Source of the DNA: an uncultured Bacteroidales bacterium
GTDB taxonomy: Bacteria > Bacteroidota > Bacteroidia > Bacteroidales > Paludibacteraceae
Reading direction: 5' to 3'
NCBI GenBank assembly: GCA_903911085.1
Contig: CAIWCC010000051.1
Coordinates: 1 to 63,939, forward strand
Length of the DNA stretch: 63,939 nt
How positions within the stretch are numbered: the stretch's first letter is position 1; every line of letters starts with the position of its first letter. A model generated the notes under the pieces. It made no database searches. It was not told the DNA's origin and saw only the letters and a program-made list of their open reading frames with translations. Made by a program: the position numbers and the translations under genes. Positions 54,887 to 63,844 of this stretch are shown here, piece after piece.

Positions 54887-55466
54887 ACTCTTTTTGTTTA
54901 TAACTCTATTCTTTGCATCATTGCTATTAACTAAAGCACAGGATAAACCAAGCATTGAGAAGAAGTATGCATTGTCTGCTACTATTGGCAGTGGCTTAAT
55001 TTATAACATTCAAAATAGAGACCCTTTTTTTGACAATCTCTTTTATTCGCCTTCATTACGGATAATGTGGAAGCCTGATCATTTGTTAAATATTGGTTTA
55101 GAAAGTGGTTACTTAACGATTTCAAAGCTAGACTCAATGATTGTTTCAACTCCTTTTGACTCAACAACATTCAAAGCGCGATTAAACGCGATACCAATGT
55201 TGCTGGTATTCAACATGAAAGTATCAAAAATTGATTTATACTACGGAATGGGATTGAGTTATTTAACTACTCATCTAGAAGCATTTGATGAAAAAGTTAT
55301 AGTTGGAAACTGGTATTATTGCTATAATATTGCTCTAGCATATAATTATCCTATATCAAAAAAAATGGAAATTGGTATTGAAGCAAAAAGTTTCTTCTTT
55401 CCCAAACTTCAAACTATAGCTGGTGGTATTGCAATTAATTTTTCGTATCGTTTTTTACAATGGTAA
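54864..55466 (+). CDS. Unknown outer-membrane barrel-like protein
   Basis: About 200 residues from ATG 54864 (MNIIHPNKLFLFITLFF), which gives a clean signal peptide (ending LLLTKAQ); an upstream in-frame ATG at 54807 would overlap the phosphodiesterase gene more. It has amphipathic beta strands (LRIMWKPDHLLNIGLESGYL; IDLYYGMGLSYLTTHLEAF) and a C-terminal strand GIAINFSYRFLQW, as in small outer-membrane barrels. It overlaps the phosphodiesterase lipoprotein and may act with it. A decayed copy of a similar gene may follow at 55486. Confidence 0.65.
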   Translation: MNIIHPNKLFLFITLFFASLLLTKAQDKPSIEKKYALSATIGSGLIYNIQNRDPFFDNLFYSPSLRIMWKPDHLLNIGLESGYLTISKLDSMIVSTPFDSTTFKARLNAIPMLLVFNMKVSKIDLYYGMGLSYLTTHLEAFDEKVIVGNWYYCYNIALAYNYPISKKMEIGIEAKSFFFPKLQTIAGGIAINFSYRFLQW

Positions 55467-55485
55467 ATTTTCGCACCTAGTTAAT

Positions 55486-55682
55486 ATGAAAAAAATCATA
55501 TCATTAGTTTTACTATCTGTTTCTTTATTGATAAACCTTCTTTCTAGCAACGCATTAGTCTTAAATATCATATCAACGAACAGTATTTTGTAGCAATAAC
55601 ACTTTGAGATGCTGCTAAACATGCCGATTTTATTGAATGGACTTTGGGTTATCGGATAACTAGAGAAAAGAAATATAAATGA
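55486..55682 (+). pseudogene. Remnant of an exported protein gene
   Basis: An ATG at 55486 opens a signal-peptide-like run (MKKIISLVLLSVSLLINLLSS) that stops at TAG 55591. A C-terminal-like piece (FIEWTLGYRITREKKYK) ends at TGA 55680-55682 in another frame. The spacing is too short for a full gene, so this looks like a decayed outer-membrane or exported protein gene with internal deletion and frameshift. It fills most of the 296-bp gap before the RhlE-like helicase. Confidence 0.45.
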
Positions 55683-55762
55683 AAACTTAAAAGCAATCTT
55701 ATAAGTTTAAGACAGCAATTCTAACTGCAAATAACTATTTATCAATGTTTTGAATAAAATTA

Positions 55763-56989
55763 CTATTTTCTGGTTTTATTTCTTTTAAATGACCCCTTTC
55801 CTTTGGAAAAAGTCTTTTTTGCATGTTTATATTTATCTGGGTTATACTCAGGTGCTTCGCCCAATTCTTCGGGAAGAGGAATTTTATAAATGCTTTTTTC
55901 TAAAAATATTTCAATTTGTCTGAACTTATATTGCTCCTCTGTCGATACAAAAGTGATAGACATACCCTTGGCACTGGCACGTGCAGTACGCCCAATACGA
56001 TGAACATAATCTTCGGCATCGTGAGGCACATCGTAGTTAATTACTAATGAAATATCATCAATGTCAATACCACGAGAAACAATATCTGTAGCCACTAAAA
56101 TATTAACACGACTGTTTTTAAACTCATGCATAATATGCTCGCGCTGAGACTGTTCTAAATCTGAATGCATCTCACCAACAGATAACCCCATTTGTTTAAA
56201 TGTTTTGTAAAGTTCCTTTACTTTAAGTTTAGAACCCGAGAAAATTATTACCTTGTTTGCATCCTGTTCTACAAATAAATGCCTAATAATGCCCAATTTT
56301 TGAGCTTCATAACAAATATAAGCAGTTTGCATAATACTCTCTGGAGGTCGCGATATCGCAATTTTCACTTCTACAGGATTATTCAAAATCGTTTTAGCAA
56401 GTTGACGAATTTTTGGTGGCATGGTAGCCGAAAACATAATGGTCTGACGATCTTTAGGTAAACGATTGACAACTTGCATTATATCATCGAAAAATCCCAT
56501 ATCTAACATTCTGTCAGCTTCATCAAGAATAAAGTATTTAACATGAGAAAAATCGATTTCATAAAGATTAAGGTGTGACAACAAGCGCCCTGGAGTGGCA
56601 ATTACAACATCCGCTCCTTTTTGTAAACCCCGTCGCTGAATATCCCAAGCATTGGCATCGCTACCACCATAAACAGCTACTGACGAAAACGAAGTGAAGT
56701 ATGAAAAACCTTCCATTTGTTGGTCAATTTGTTGTGCAAGTTCACGTGTAGGTGCCATTATAATAGCATTTACGGCATGGTCGGCATGTTTTTCAGACTG
56801 CAAATTGTGTAACAATGGTAAAATAAAAGCCGCAGTTTTTCCAGTACCTGTTTGTGCACAAGCAATTACATCGCGTTTTTGTAAAATTACTGGAATAGTT
56901 TCGGCTTGAACCGGTGTGGCTTCTTGAAAATTCATTGCACTCAAACCGTCAAGCACAGCATCGCAAAGTGGAAGTTCGTCAAATCTCAT
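55763..56989 (-). CDS. DEAD-box RNA helicase (RhlE-like)
   Basis: About 408 residues from ATG 56989 (MRFDELPLCDAVLDGL); an ATG-like start at 57013 would overlap the TATCTTTG promoter box. Motifs: Q motif TPVQAETIP, Walker A AQTGTGKTAAF, PTRELAQQ, DEADRMLDMGF, SATMP, GEMHSDLEQSQRE, ATDIVSRGIDIDD and HRIGRTARA. The C-terminal tail is short, basic (SKGKGSFKRNKTRK), which is typical of RhlE-type proteins. RNA remodelling is the established role of the family. Confidence 0.92.
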   Translation of the reverse strand: MRFDELPLCDAVLDGLSAMNFQEATPVQAETIPVILQKRDVIACAQTGTGKTAAFILPLLHNLQSEKHADHAVNAIIMAPTRELAQQIDQQMEGFSYFTSFSSVAVYGGSDANAWDIQRRGLQKGADVVIATPGRLLSHLNLYEIDFSHVKYFILDEADRMLDMGFFDDIMQVVNRLPKDRQTIMFSATMPPKIRQLAKTILNNPVEVKIAISRPPESIMQTAYICYEAQKLGIIRHLFVEQDANKVIIFSGSKLKVKELYKTFKQMGLSVGEMHSDLEQSQREHIMHEFKNSRVNILVATDIVSRGIDIDDISLVINYDVPHDAEDYVHRIGRTARASAKGMSITFVSTEEQYKFRQIEIFLEKSIYKIPLPEELGEAPEYNPDKYKHAKKTFSKGKGSFKRNKTRK

Positions 56990-57010
56990 GTGAAATATAT
57001 TAATATGCTG

Positions 57011-57018
57011 CAAAGATA
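57011..57018 (-). promoter_or_regulatory. Candidate -7 box (TATCTTTG) for the RhlE-like gene
   Basis: A full minus-strand octamer match 22 bp upstream of the 56989 start, which supports that start. No TTTG partner is visible at 19-21 bp. Confidence 0.5.
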
Positions 57019-57368
57019 CACATTTTAAAATGAAAATTCTTTAATAATGGCTTTTTGACATCTATTTTGAGCTTGAAGTTTCGTTTTATTGCAACTACTT
57101 AACCATTGAAATTTAATATCATCATTTTTTTATTTCACTAAATTTTTTTTTACTCTCATTGTGCTCACTCTATATTGTTAGGATTTAAATTTCTTATTAT
57201 CAACACAACATTCATTATGTATAAAAAAGTTTCATTTTTATATGTTTTTTATTGCACAATAGTTATCAATTCATACTTTATTACTAAATTTGACGCTTCA
57301 AACTTCGTAATAGATTATTACCACTGTCTTGTTTTAATATTTCACATCATTCACAATTAATCAATTTC
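57019..57368. other. Divergent intergenic region between RhlE-like and kinase genes
   Basis: About 350 bp, AT-rich. A plus-strand TAAATTTG (57285-57292) lies 77 bp before the kinase start but lacks a TTTG partner. A short open frame on the plus strand (57175-57360) looks like chance. Nothing else is visible. Confidence 0.45.
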
Positions 57369-58538
57369 ATGCTCCATATCAACAAGTTATACGAAATATC
57401 ACAACGATTAAAGCTGATATTTATTCTAATTGCAATTGCTATAATTCTCGTTTCAACGCTTTTTACCAATCGTCTAGCAAAATCGTTAGCCACCGAAGAG
57501 CGCAAAAAAGTTGAGATTTGGGCTGAAGCTACTCGACAATTAATTCAATCGAATGATCAATCGAATATCAATTTTTCATTAAGTATAATTGAAGCCAACA
57601 CCACCATTCCTGTTGTAATAATTGATGATAAAGACAACATCATGCAATCGCGGAATTTTAATGAGCCCACCAAAAACATAGATGAATTTTATAAAAAAGA
57701 ATTGAAAAGGCTTAAATCAAAAAATCTTCCAATCGAATTGCATCTCGACAATAATACAGTTCAATTTTTTTATTATGATGATTCATCACTATTAAAACAA
57801 TTGTATTATTTTCCATACATTCAGTTTGGAGTAATAATCATATTTTTACTCGTTGCATTTTTTGCATTTTCGGGTACAAAAAAAGCTGAACAAAATCAAG
57901 TATGGGTAGGACTTTCGAAAGAAACAGCACACCAATTAGGTACTCCAATTTCATCATTATTGGCTTGGGTTGACTTACTCAAAATGAAACACAAGGATGA
58001 CAAATTAATAGATGATATGGAAAAAGATGTAAATCGATTGGGAATAATTGCCGAAAGATTCTCAAAAATTGGTTCAAAACCCGATTTACACATGGTTAGC
58101 CTTAATGAAACTGTGCTAAATGCTGTACAATATATGACTAAACGTTCGTCACAAAAAGTGATAATTGAATGTCATTTTTCGATTGATGAACCTATATTTA
58201 TTAAACTAAATGTACCATTATTTGAGTGGGTAATAGAAAACCTTTGTAAAAATGCTATCGATGCTATGGATGGTATTGGACGAATTGATATTACTATACA
58301 ACATAAATATAATGATGTATTTATCGACGTTAAAGATACTGGTAAGGGAATGGACAAACGAAAGTTTAAAGTAGTTTTTACACCTGGGTTTACAACCAAG
58401 AAAAGAGGATGGGGATTAGGTCTTTCTCTTGCAAAACGCATCATAGAAGAGTATCATGGAGGTAAAATATTTGTTAAACAATCTGAAATAAATGTTGGAA
58501 CCGTGTTCCGAATAATACTAAAAGCTAATTCGAAGTAA
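57369..58538 (+). CDS. Sensor histidine kinase (orphan)
   Basis: A 389-residue membrane kinase: membrane helix near residues 13-35, an extracytoplasmic sensor region (about 36-148), a second helix near 150-168, then the kinase core. The H box is GLSKETAHQLGTPISS with His188. The N box is NLCKNAIDAM, the D box DTGKGMD, the F box FKVVFTPGFTTKK and G box RGWGLGLSLAKRI. I see no HAMP domain. No response regulator lies within several kb in either direction, so its partner must be elsewhere. The signal is unknown. Confidence 0.9.
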   Translation: MLHINKLYEISQRLKLIFILIAIAIILVSTLFTNRLAKSLATEERKKVEIWAEATRQLIQSNDQSNINFSLSIIEANTTIPVVIIDDKDNIMQSRNFNEPTKNIDEFYKKELKRLKSKNLPIELHLDNNTVQFFYYDDSSLLKQLYYFPYIQFGVIIIFLLVAFFAFSGTKKAEQNQVWVGLSKETAHQLGTPISSLLAWVDLLKMKHKDDKLIDDMEKDVNRLGIIAERFSKIGSKPDLHMVSLNETVLNAVQYMTKRSSQKVIIECHFSIDEPIFIKLNVPLFEWVIENLCKNAIDAMDGIGRIDITIQHKYNDVFIDVKDTGKGMDKRKFKVVFTPGFTTKKRGWGLGLSLAKRIIEEYHGGKIFVKQSEINVGTVFRIILKANSK

Positions 58539-58674
58539 AATTGCGGGTCAATAATTTATACAAAATAGATTAGCTGTACATTATATATTTATGTAATTCA
58601 ACAAGTTATATTTATTTAAATAATAAATTCAGCAAAATCCAAACGAAACTATTTTTTAATAGAACATATTTTCG

Positions 58675-58682
58675 TACCTTTG
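58675..58682 (+). promoter_or_regulatory. Candidate -7 box (TACCTTTG) for the DUF177-rpmF-fabH unit
   Basis: A full octamer match 25 bp before the DUF177 ATG. There is no TTTG partner at the normal spacing, only TTTTTT tracts. Confidence 0.5.
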
Positions 58683-58707
58683 CGCGATTTTTAATATGAA
58701 GTGAATA

Positions 58708-59292
58708 ATGTCAAAATTTGAGCAATACAATATAGTTTTAAAGGATATAGTTGATGAAACACGTTTGTACGAGTTTGACTTGGACAATGCGTATTTCAAA
58801 AAAATTGATAGCCCCGAAGTACAAATAGGAAACATTAAAGCCAAAGTAAGTGTTCAAAAAAAGATGAATACTTACGATTTAAAATTTGAGCTTAATGGAA
58901 TAGTTAATATTCCTTGTGATAGGTGCTTAGATAATATGGAGCAACCAATTCAGTACAAAGAAAAGCTCCAGGTAAAATTTGGAGATAAGTTTTCGGAAGA
59001 AGATGAAATTGTAATTGTACCTGAATCGGATGGTGGAATAAATATTGCATGGTTTTTATACGAGTTTATTGTTTTAAATATTCCAATTAAGCATGTACAT
59101 GCAACCGGAGAATGTAATAAAACAATGGTTTCGAAGTTAAAAAAACACATCACACGTCAAAAAAATGATGATGATGACGATGACGATGATAGCACCGCAT
59201 TGGACTTTGAAAGCGAAGATGATTTTTCAATATCAGATAATCAGACAGATCCACGTTGGGACAGTCTACAAAATATAATAGAAAACAATTAA
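58708..59292 (+). CDS. DUF177 (YceD-like) protein
   Basis: A 194-residue protein of the DUF177/YceD family, which is usually found just upstream of rpmF and is linked to 23S rRNA or ribosome metabolism. The central cysteine pair CDRCLDNM and the block LQVKFGDKFSEEDEIVIVPESDGG are characteristic. The C-terminal region has a short acidic run of seven Asp encoded by a GAT/GAC trinucleotide repeat. rpmF starts 12 bp downstream. Confidence 0.9.
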   Translation: MSKFEQYNIVLKDIVDETRLYEFDLDNAYFKKIDSPEVQIGNIKAKVSVQKKMNTYDLKFELNGIVNIPCDRCLDNMEQPIQYKEKLQVKFGDKFSEEDEIVIVPESDGGINIAWFLYEFIVLNIPIKHVHATGECNKTMVSKLKKHITRQKNDDDDDDDDSTALDFESEDDFSISDNQTDPRWDSLQNIIENN

Positions 59293-59304
59293 ATAACAAC
59301 TAAG

Positions 59305-59490
59305 ATGGCACATCCAAAGAGAAAAATTTCCAAACAAAGAGCTAGAAAAAGAAGAACGCATTATAAAGCTGAAGCTCCAACATTAGCTACATGCTCAAAT
59401 TGCGGCGCAGCTCATATTTATCACACTGTTTGTGGCGAATGTGGCTACTACAGAGGCAAGTTAGCAATCGAAAAAATGGCAACAGCTTAA
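59305..59490 (+). CDS. rpmF: 50S ribosomal protein L32
   Basis: A 61-residue ribosomal protein. It begins MAHPKRKISKQRARKRRTH, as expected for L32, and has a Cys-type zinc pair set (CSNCGA and CGECGYY). The MAHPK start and Cys motif are standard for the zinc form. Co-transcribed with the DUF177 gene 12 bp upstream. A strong stem-loop follows before fabH. Confidence 0.98.
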   Translation: MAHPKRKISKQRARKRRTHYKAEAPTLATCSNCGAAHIYHTVCGECGYYRGKLAIEKMATA

Positions 59491-59522
59491 TTTTAAGCAG
59501 CTAGAAGATAATAATAAAGACA

Positions 59523-59562
59523 ATTGAGCCCAAAGATCAAATGCTTTTGGGCTCAATTTTTA
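59523..59562 (+). terminator. Terminator-like hairpin between rpmF and fabH
   Basis: A 12-bp perfect stem (59523-59534 with 59546-59557), loop of 11, then a short T run. It lies 33 bp after rpmF and 20 bp before fabH. It may lower transcription into fabH, which would set the expression ratio of rpmF to fabH. Confidence 0.8.
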
Positions 59563-59582
59563 TGTACTTAATATTGTAATTT

Positions 59583-60572
59583 ATGTCTAAAATTCAAGCA
59601 GTTATTACAGGTGTTGGTGGATATGTTCCAGATTACATTCTAAATAACCAAGAACTTAGTACTATGATGGATACAAACGATGAGTGGATTACCACCCGCG
59701 TAGGTATTAAAGAACGTCGAATTTTGAAAGGTGAGAACCTTGGTACTTCTTTTTTAGCAGCAAAAGCTATAGAGGATTTATTTTCTAAAACTGGTACAAA
59801 ACCCGAAGAGATTGATTTGATTATTTGTGGTACTACCACACCCGATCATATTTACCCTTCATGTGCTTCTATGGCAGCCGAAAGAGTTGGTATCAAAAAT
59901 GCTTTAGCTTTCGATTTGCAAGCAGCTTGCTCTGGATTTATTGTATCGCTTGCAACAGCTGCTAGTTTTGTTGAATCTGGAAAATATAAAAAAGTATTGG
60001 TGCTGGGAGCCGAAAAGATGTCAGCAATTACAGATTATACCGACAGAACCACTGCCCCATTATTTGGTGATGGTGCTGGTGTAGTACTCCTAGAACCTAC
60101 AACAGAAAATTACGGTGTTATAGATTCAAGAATATATACCGATGGTGTAGGTATGAAACATTTGCACGTAAAAGCAGGTGGTTCAGCTATTCCATCCTCG
60201 CAAGAAACAATTGATAACCGCCTACATTTTACCTACCAAGAAGGTACAAATGTTTATAAATATGCTGTTACAAATATGTCGGAGGTTTCTGCTGAAATTA
60301 TGGAGAAAAATAACCTAACCAACGAAAACGTTGCGTGGCTTATTCCTCATCAAGCTAACTTACGTATTATCGACGCCGTAGTACAACGTACAGGACTTGA
60401 TTATGATAAAGTTACAATTAATATTGAACGATTTGGCAATACCTCTGCCGCAACAATTCCTCTTTGTATTTGGGAATGGGAGAAGAGGTTTAAAAAGGGA
60501 GACAACATCATTCTTACTGCTTTTGGAGCCGGTTTCACTTGGGGTTCATTATACTTGAAATGGGGTTATTAA
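59583..60572 (+). CDS. fabH: Beta-ketoacyl-ACP synthase III
   Basis: Starts fatty acid synthesis by condensing acyl-CoA with malonyl-ACP. The 329-residue protein has the catalytic Cys at residue 116 in AACSGFIV, the His motif PHQANLRI, and the Asn motif GNTSAATIP; the start [20 protein letters not shown] is normal. [16 protein letters not shown], an acyl-CoA contact region, is present as [18 protein letters not shown]. It follows DUF177-rpmF, a widely conserved arrangement. Confidence 0.97.
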   Translation: MSKIQAVITGVGGYVPDYILNNQELSTMMDTNDEWITTRVGIKERRILKGENLGTSFLAAKAIEDLFSKTGTKPEEIDLIICGTTTPDHIYPSCASMAAERVGIKNALAFDLQAACSGFIVSLATAASFVESGKYKKVLVLGAEKMSAITDYTDRTTAPLFGDGAGVVLLEPTTENYGVIDSRIYTDGVGMKHLHVKAGGSAIPSSQETIDNRLHFTYQEGTNVYKYAVTNMSEVSAEIMEKNNLTNENVAWLIPHQANLRIIDAVVQRTGLDYDKVTINIERFGNTSAATIPLCIWEWEKRFKKGDNIILTAFGAGFTWGSLYLKWGY

Positions 60573-60632
60573 GCTAAAAAATATTTTAAGTCTAAGAGTT
60601 AATTGCATAATGCATTGATTTATAGTTATATT

Positions 60633-60673
60633 AAAAAAAGCAAGAACTGAATTATTTTAGTTCTTGCTTTTTT
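60633..60673. terminator. Bidirectional terminator between fabH and the DUF4249 gene
   Basis: A 15-16 bp stem (about 60633-60648 with 60659-60673), containing GCAAGAACT, with a 10-base loop. Each strand ends in a run of T. The genes on the two sides converge. Confidence 0.9.
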
Positions 60674-60706
60674 ATTTGTTGAAGTTAGGTGAAAGAATAA
60701 CCTTTA

Positions 60707-61528
60707 CTATTTTATAATAATTTTTTTCTTTTGAGAAGTATGTGCTTTAAAAAAACCCAAAGCACCATTGCTGATATTAGAAAGTGGATTCGATGGAGTA
60801 GCACTAAACTGACCTACATTTGCATTTATTTCCATTAAATATTCGAAGGCTGATTTTTCCATAAACCGCATATCAAAATATATTGTATCATTTTTCTTTG
60901 CTTGTAGATATAAAGGAAAATCTATTGGAATTGGATTTGAAACTATATCCATACCTGCAATAATCCGATTAAGTAGTGAATCATTTTTGGCAATTACATA
61001 TTGATAATATTTATCGGTATTTATAGATTTTTTGTAAACAGGCAACAACTGAACTATTTTACCTGCAGCAGGAGTTCCAGCTGGTGGTCCGCCTGGAAAA
61101 ACTGTTCCCGCAAGGTTAAGCTGTTTGAGCGAATCAAGTCTTTGGCTATAGGGCATAGTAGAGGTTGCGATAAATGTATCGGAACCGATTTTTACATACA
61201 TCTTATATGTATGTCCTTCTTTTCCAAAAAATGATATCTTTCCATAGATTCCTGATTTTAACTCTTTTAGAGTATCTATTACGTTGGTTACTGTATCGGT
61301 TATTGTTACAAAAGCTCCACTAACTTTCGGATATTGAATTGTTTGATCAAAATTTAGTGTCCTAGAAATGATAATTTTTGAAGTATCATTTTTATCATTA
61401 CTAATATTTCCTTCTATTACATATCGAGGATTACTTTTATTGAGATCAATTGTTATTTCTCTTTCGCAACTACTAATTAATAGAAGCATTAGAGTTACAA
61501 CTAAATTGGTTGTGTTAATTATTTTCAT
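60707..61528 (-). CDS. DUF4249 family lipoprotein
   Basis: A 273-residue lipoprotein with the lipobox in LLISSCEREI. The mature part has the DUF4249 layout: ITIDLNKSNPRYVIEGNISND near the start, VSGAFVTITD, then a beta-rich domain and a C-terminal NISNGALGFFKAH. Such proteins are paired with TonB-dependent receptors in Bacteroidota and are thought to sit at the outer surface as partners. It lies 18 bp after the receptor gene, so they form one operon. Substrate unknown. Confidence 0.9.
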   Translation of the reverse strand: MKIINTTNLVVTLMLLLISSCEREITIDLNKSNPRYVIEGNISNDKNDTSKIIISRTLNFDQTIQYPKVSGAFVTITDTVTNVIDTLKELKSGIYGKISFFGKEGHTYKMYVKIGSDTFIATSTMPYSQRLDSLKQLNLAGTVFPGGPPAGTPAAGKIVQLLPVYKKSINTDKYYQYVIAKNDSLLNRIIAGMDIVSNPIPIDFPLYLQAKKNDTIYFDMRFMEKSAFEYLMEINANVGQFSATPSNPLSNISNGALGFFKAHTSQKKKIIIK

Positions 61529-61546
61529 ATTTGAGTGACAATTTTT

Positions 61547-63844
61547 TTATTTGAAAGTAAAATTCCATGAAATTGAAGGAATCCATTTAAACAAGGATGT
61601 TTGAACTGCCACTGTTTTATTTGGTTCTGTTTCGCTTTTTTGGAAAGTGATTATATAAGGATTTTCTCGTCCATATGCATTGTAAAGGCTGAATGATAAC
61701 TCTGAATTTAACTTCTTATGTTCTTTAAATTTATAAGTTGCTCCAAGATCTAGTCGATGATAAGCAGGCATTCGATATCCATTTCGCTCGGTGTATAGCC
61801 AAATTGTTTGACCTGCAATTTCATATTTTCCACTTGGAAAAGTTACAGCATTACCTGTTTGATATACCCATACAACAGAAACATTCCAGCGTTTTGTTAT
61901 ATCGTACATTGTTACAATTGATAAATCGTGGGTTCTATCTTGTCTGGCAACGTACCAGCTATTGTTATTTATTCCATCAATTTTTTTTTCGGTACGCGAA
62001 AGTGTGTAACCAAGCCAACCTGTAAATTTTCCTTTATTTTTTTTGAGTAATAATTCCAAACCATAAGCACGCCCTTTCCCATTCAATAATTCTGTTTCAA
62101 CAATAGGCGTCCTATCATTCGCATTGTCCTTATAATCAATTTGATTTTGCATTGCTTTGTAATATGTTTCAGCACTGAATTCGTACATATTATCATTGAA
62201 ATTCCGAAAATAGCCAATAGTAATTTGATCACCAATTTCAGGTTTTATATTATTGGTATTCATTATCCATTTATCAGTAGGACTTCCAGATACTGAATTA
62301 GTAATCAGGTGCATATTTTGAGTATTGCGGGTAAAAGCTAATTTCAAAGAACTTGCTTCATTGAGCGTATAACTAAGTGATAATCGCGGCTCAAAATTAA
62401 AAAAACTAGCCACAGGTTTACTTTGATTAATTGTATCAGTCACAGTTTTAGTATTACTTAGAACATAATAATCGCTACCACCTAATACCAGAAAATTACT
62501 TATACGAACCCCATAGTTTACTTTCAAATTGTCCGTTGCCTGCCAATCATTGTTTGCATATAACGCTGATTCTAAACCAGTTTTAATTTTACGTTTATCC
62601 AATGGAATAGTATCGCTTATTATTTGCCCTGGTGTAATAGTGTGATGAATTATATTGTAACCAAATTTCCATTGATTATTTGAATTTGGAAAATACTGAA
62701 GTTCTTGTTTAAAATTCAAATCTTTTATTGTTGAAAGAATTGAAATTTGATCAGAATCATTTTTAATATTAATACTATAGTTATAGCTGCTATAAATTAA
62801 AGACGTATTTGCAAATAACTTAGTGTTATAGAGGTGATTCCATCTCATAGTGGCAGTTGTATTTCCCCAATCAATACCAAAACGATTACTTATTCCTAAA
62901 ATATCTCTCCCAAAATACCCCGAAACAAAAAGTCTGTCTTTATCGGAGAATTTATAATTAAATTTGGCATTGAAATCATAAAAATACAATTGATTATTTT
63001 TAAATCGATCGTCTAATTTAAGAAATATGTCTGCATAAGTCCTTCTACCAGAAAGCAAAAATGAAGATTTTCCTTTTTGAATTGGACCTTCAATATTCAA
63101 TTTGGATGAAATAAGACCAATGCCACCACTCACTCCATAATGTTGATTATCACCCTCATTCATTTTTACATCAACTACCGACGAAATTCTTCCACCAAAT
63201 TGCGAAGGAGCTGTTCCTTTATATAGAGCTACATCCTTTATAGCATCCGAATTGAAAGTAGAAAAGAAGCCTAACAAATGTGATGCGTTATAAACAGGAG
63301 CGTCATCTAATAAGATAAGATTTTGGTCGATGGTGCCACCCCGAACTGTAAAACCACTTTGTCCATCGCCTCCCGATTTAACACCTGGAAGTAATTGAAT
63401 AATTTTCAAAATATCTCTTTCACCAAAAATAACAGGTAATTTACTTACTGTTTCAACAGAAATTTTTTCCATCCCCATTTGCGATTGTCTTACATTATCG
63501 TTGTTGCGATTTGCAGAAATAACTACTTCGCCCAAATCATTTGAATTATCAATCAGACTAACATTCAACGTTTTATTACTGTTGAGATTTACAACTTGTG
63601 ATTGCTTCACATGACCAACATAAGAAAAAATTAGTTCATAGTTTCCTTTAGGTAATGTGAGAGAGTAAAAGCCATAGTCGTTAGTTGCTCTGCCTAACTT
63701 ACTATTGTTTTTAACCATTGTGACAGCGCCTATTAGTGACTCACCGGTTTTATTATCAGTAACATAACCACTAATTGTATATGATTGTGCAGATAAAAAG
63801 GAAGAGAAAAAAAGAAGTAAAAAGAATATGTGGAAATTTTTCAT
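61547..63844 (-). CDS. TonB-dependent outer-membrane receptor
   Basis: A 765-residue receptor with signal peptide (ending near FLSAQ), an N-terminal CarboxypepD_reg-like domain (SGYVTDNKTGESLIGAVTMV), a plug (GERDILKIIQLLPGVKSGGDGQSGFTVRGG) and a 22-strand barrel with a final aromatic strand (IPSISWNFTFK). The plug motif and barrel match the FecA/receptor class that pairs with DUF4249, not the SusC class with a SusD partner. The substrate is not read from sequence. The 95 bp upstream to the window end contain no clear promoter. Confidence 0.94.
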   Translation of the reverse strand: MKNFHIFFLLLFFSSFLSAQSYTISGYVTDNKTGESLIGAVTMVKNNSKLGRATNDYGFYSLTLPKGNYELIFSYVGHVKQSQVVNLNSNKTLNVSLIDNSNDLGEVVISANRNNDNVRQSQMGMEKISVETVSKLPVIFGERDILKIIQLLPGVKSGGDGQSGFTVRGGTIDQNLILLDDAPVYNASHLLGFFSTFNSDAIKDVALYKGTAPSQFGGRISSVVDVKMNEGDNQHYGVSGGIGLISSKLNIEGPIQKGKSSFLLSGRRTYADIFLKLDDRFKNNQLYFYDFNAKFNYKFSDKDRLFVSGYFGRDILGISNRFGIDWGNTTATMRWNHLYNTKLFANTSLIYSSYNYSINIKNDSDQISILSTIKDLNFKQELQYFPNSNNQWKFGYNIIHHTITPGQIISDTIPLDKRKIKTGLESALYANNDWQATDNLKVNYGVRISNFLVLGGSDYYVLSNTKTVTDTINQSKPVASFFNFEPRLSLSYTLNEASSLKLAFTRNTQNMHLITNSVSGSPTDKWIMNTNNIKPEIGDQITIGYFRNFNDNMYEFSAETYYKAMQNQIDYKDNANDRTPIVETELLNGKGRAYGLELLLKKNKGKFTGWLGYTLSRTEKKIDGINNNSWYVARQDRTHDLSIVTMYDITKRWNVSVVWVYQTGNAVTFPSGKYEIAGQTIWLYTERNGYRMPAYHRLDLGATYKFKEHKKLNSELSFSLYNAYGRENPYIITFQKSETEPNKTVAVQTSLFKWIPSISWNFTFK

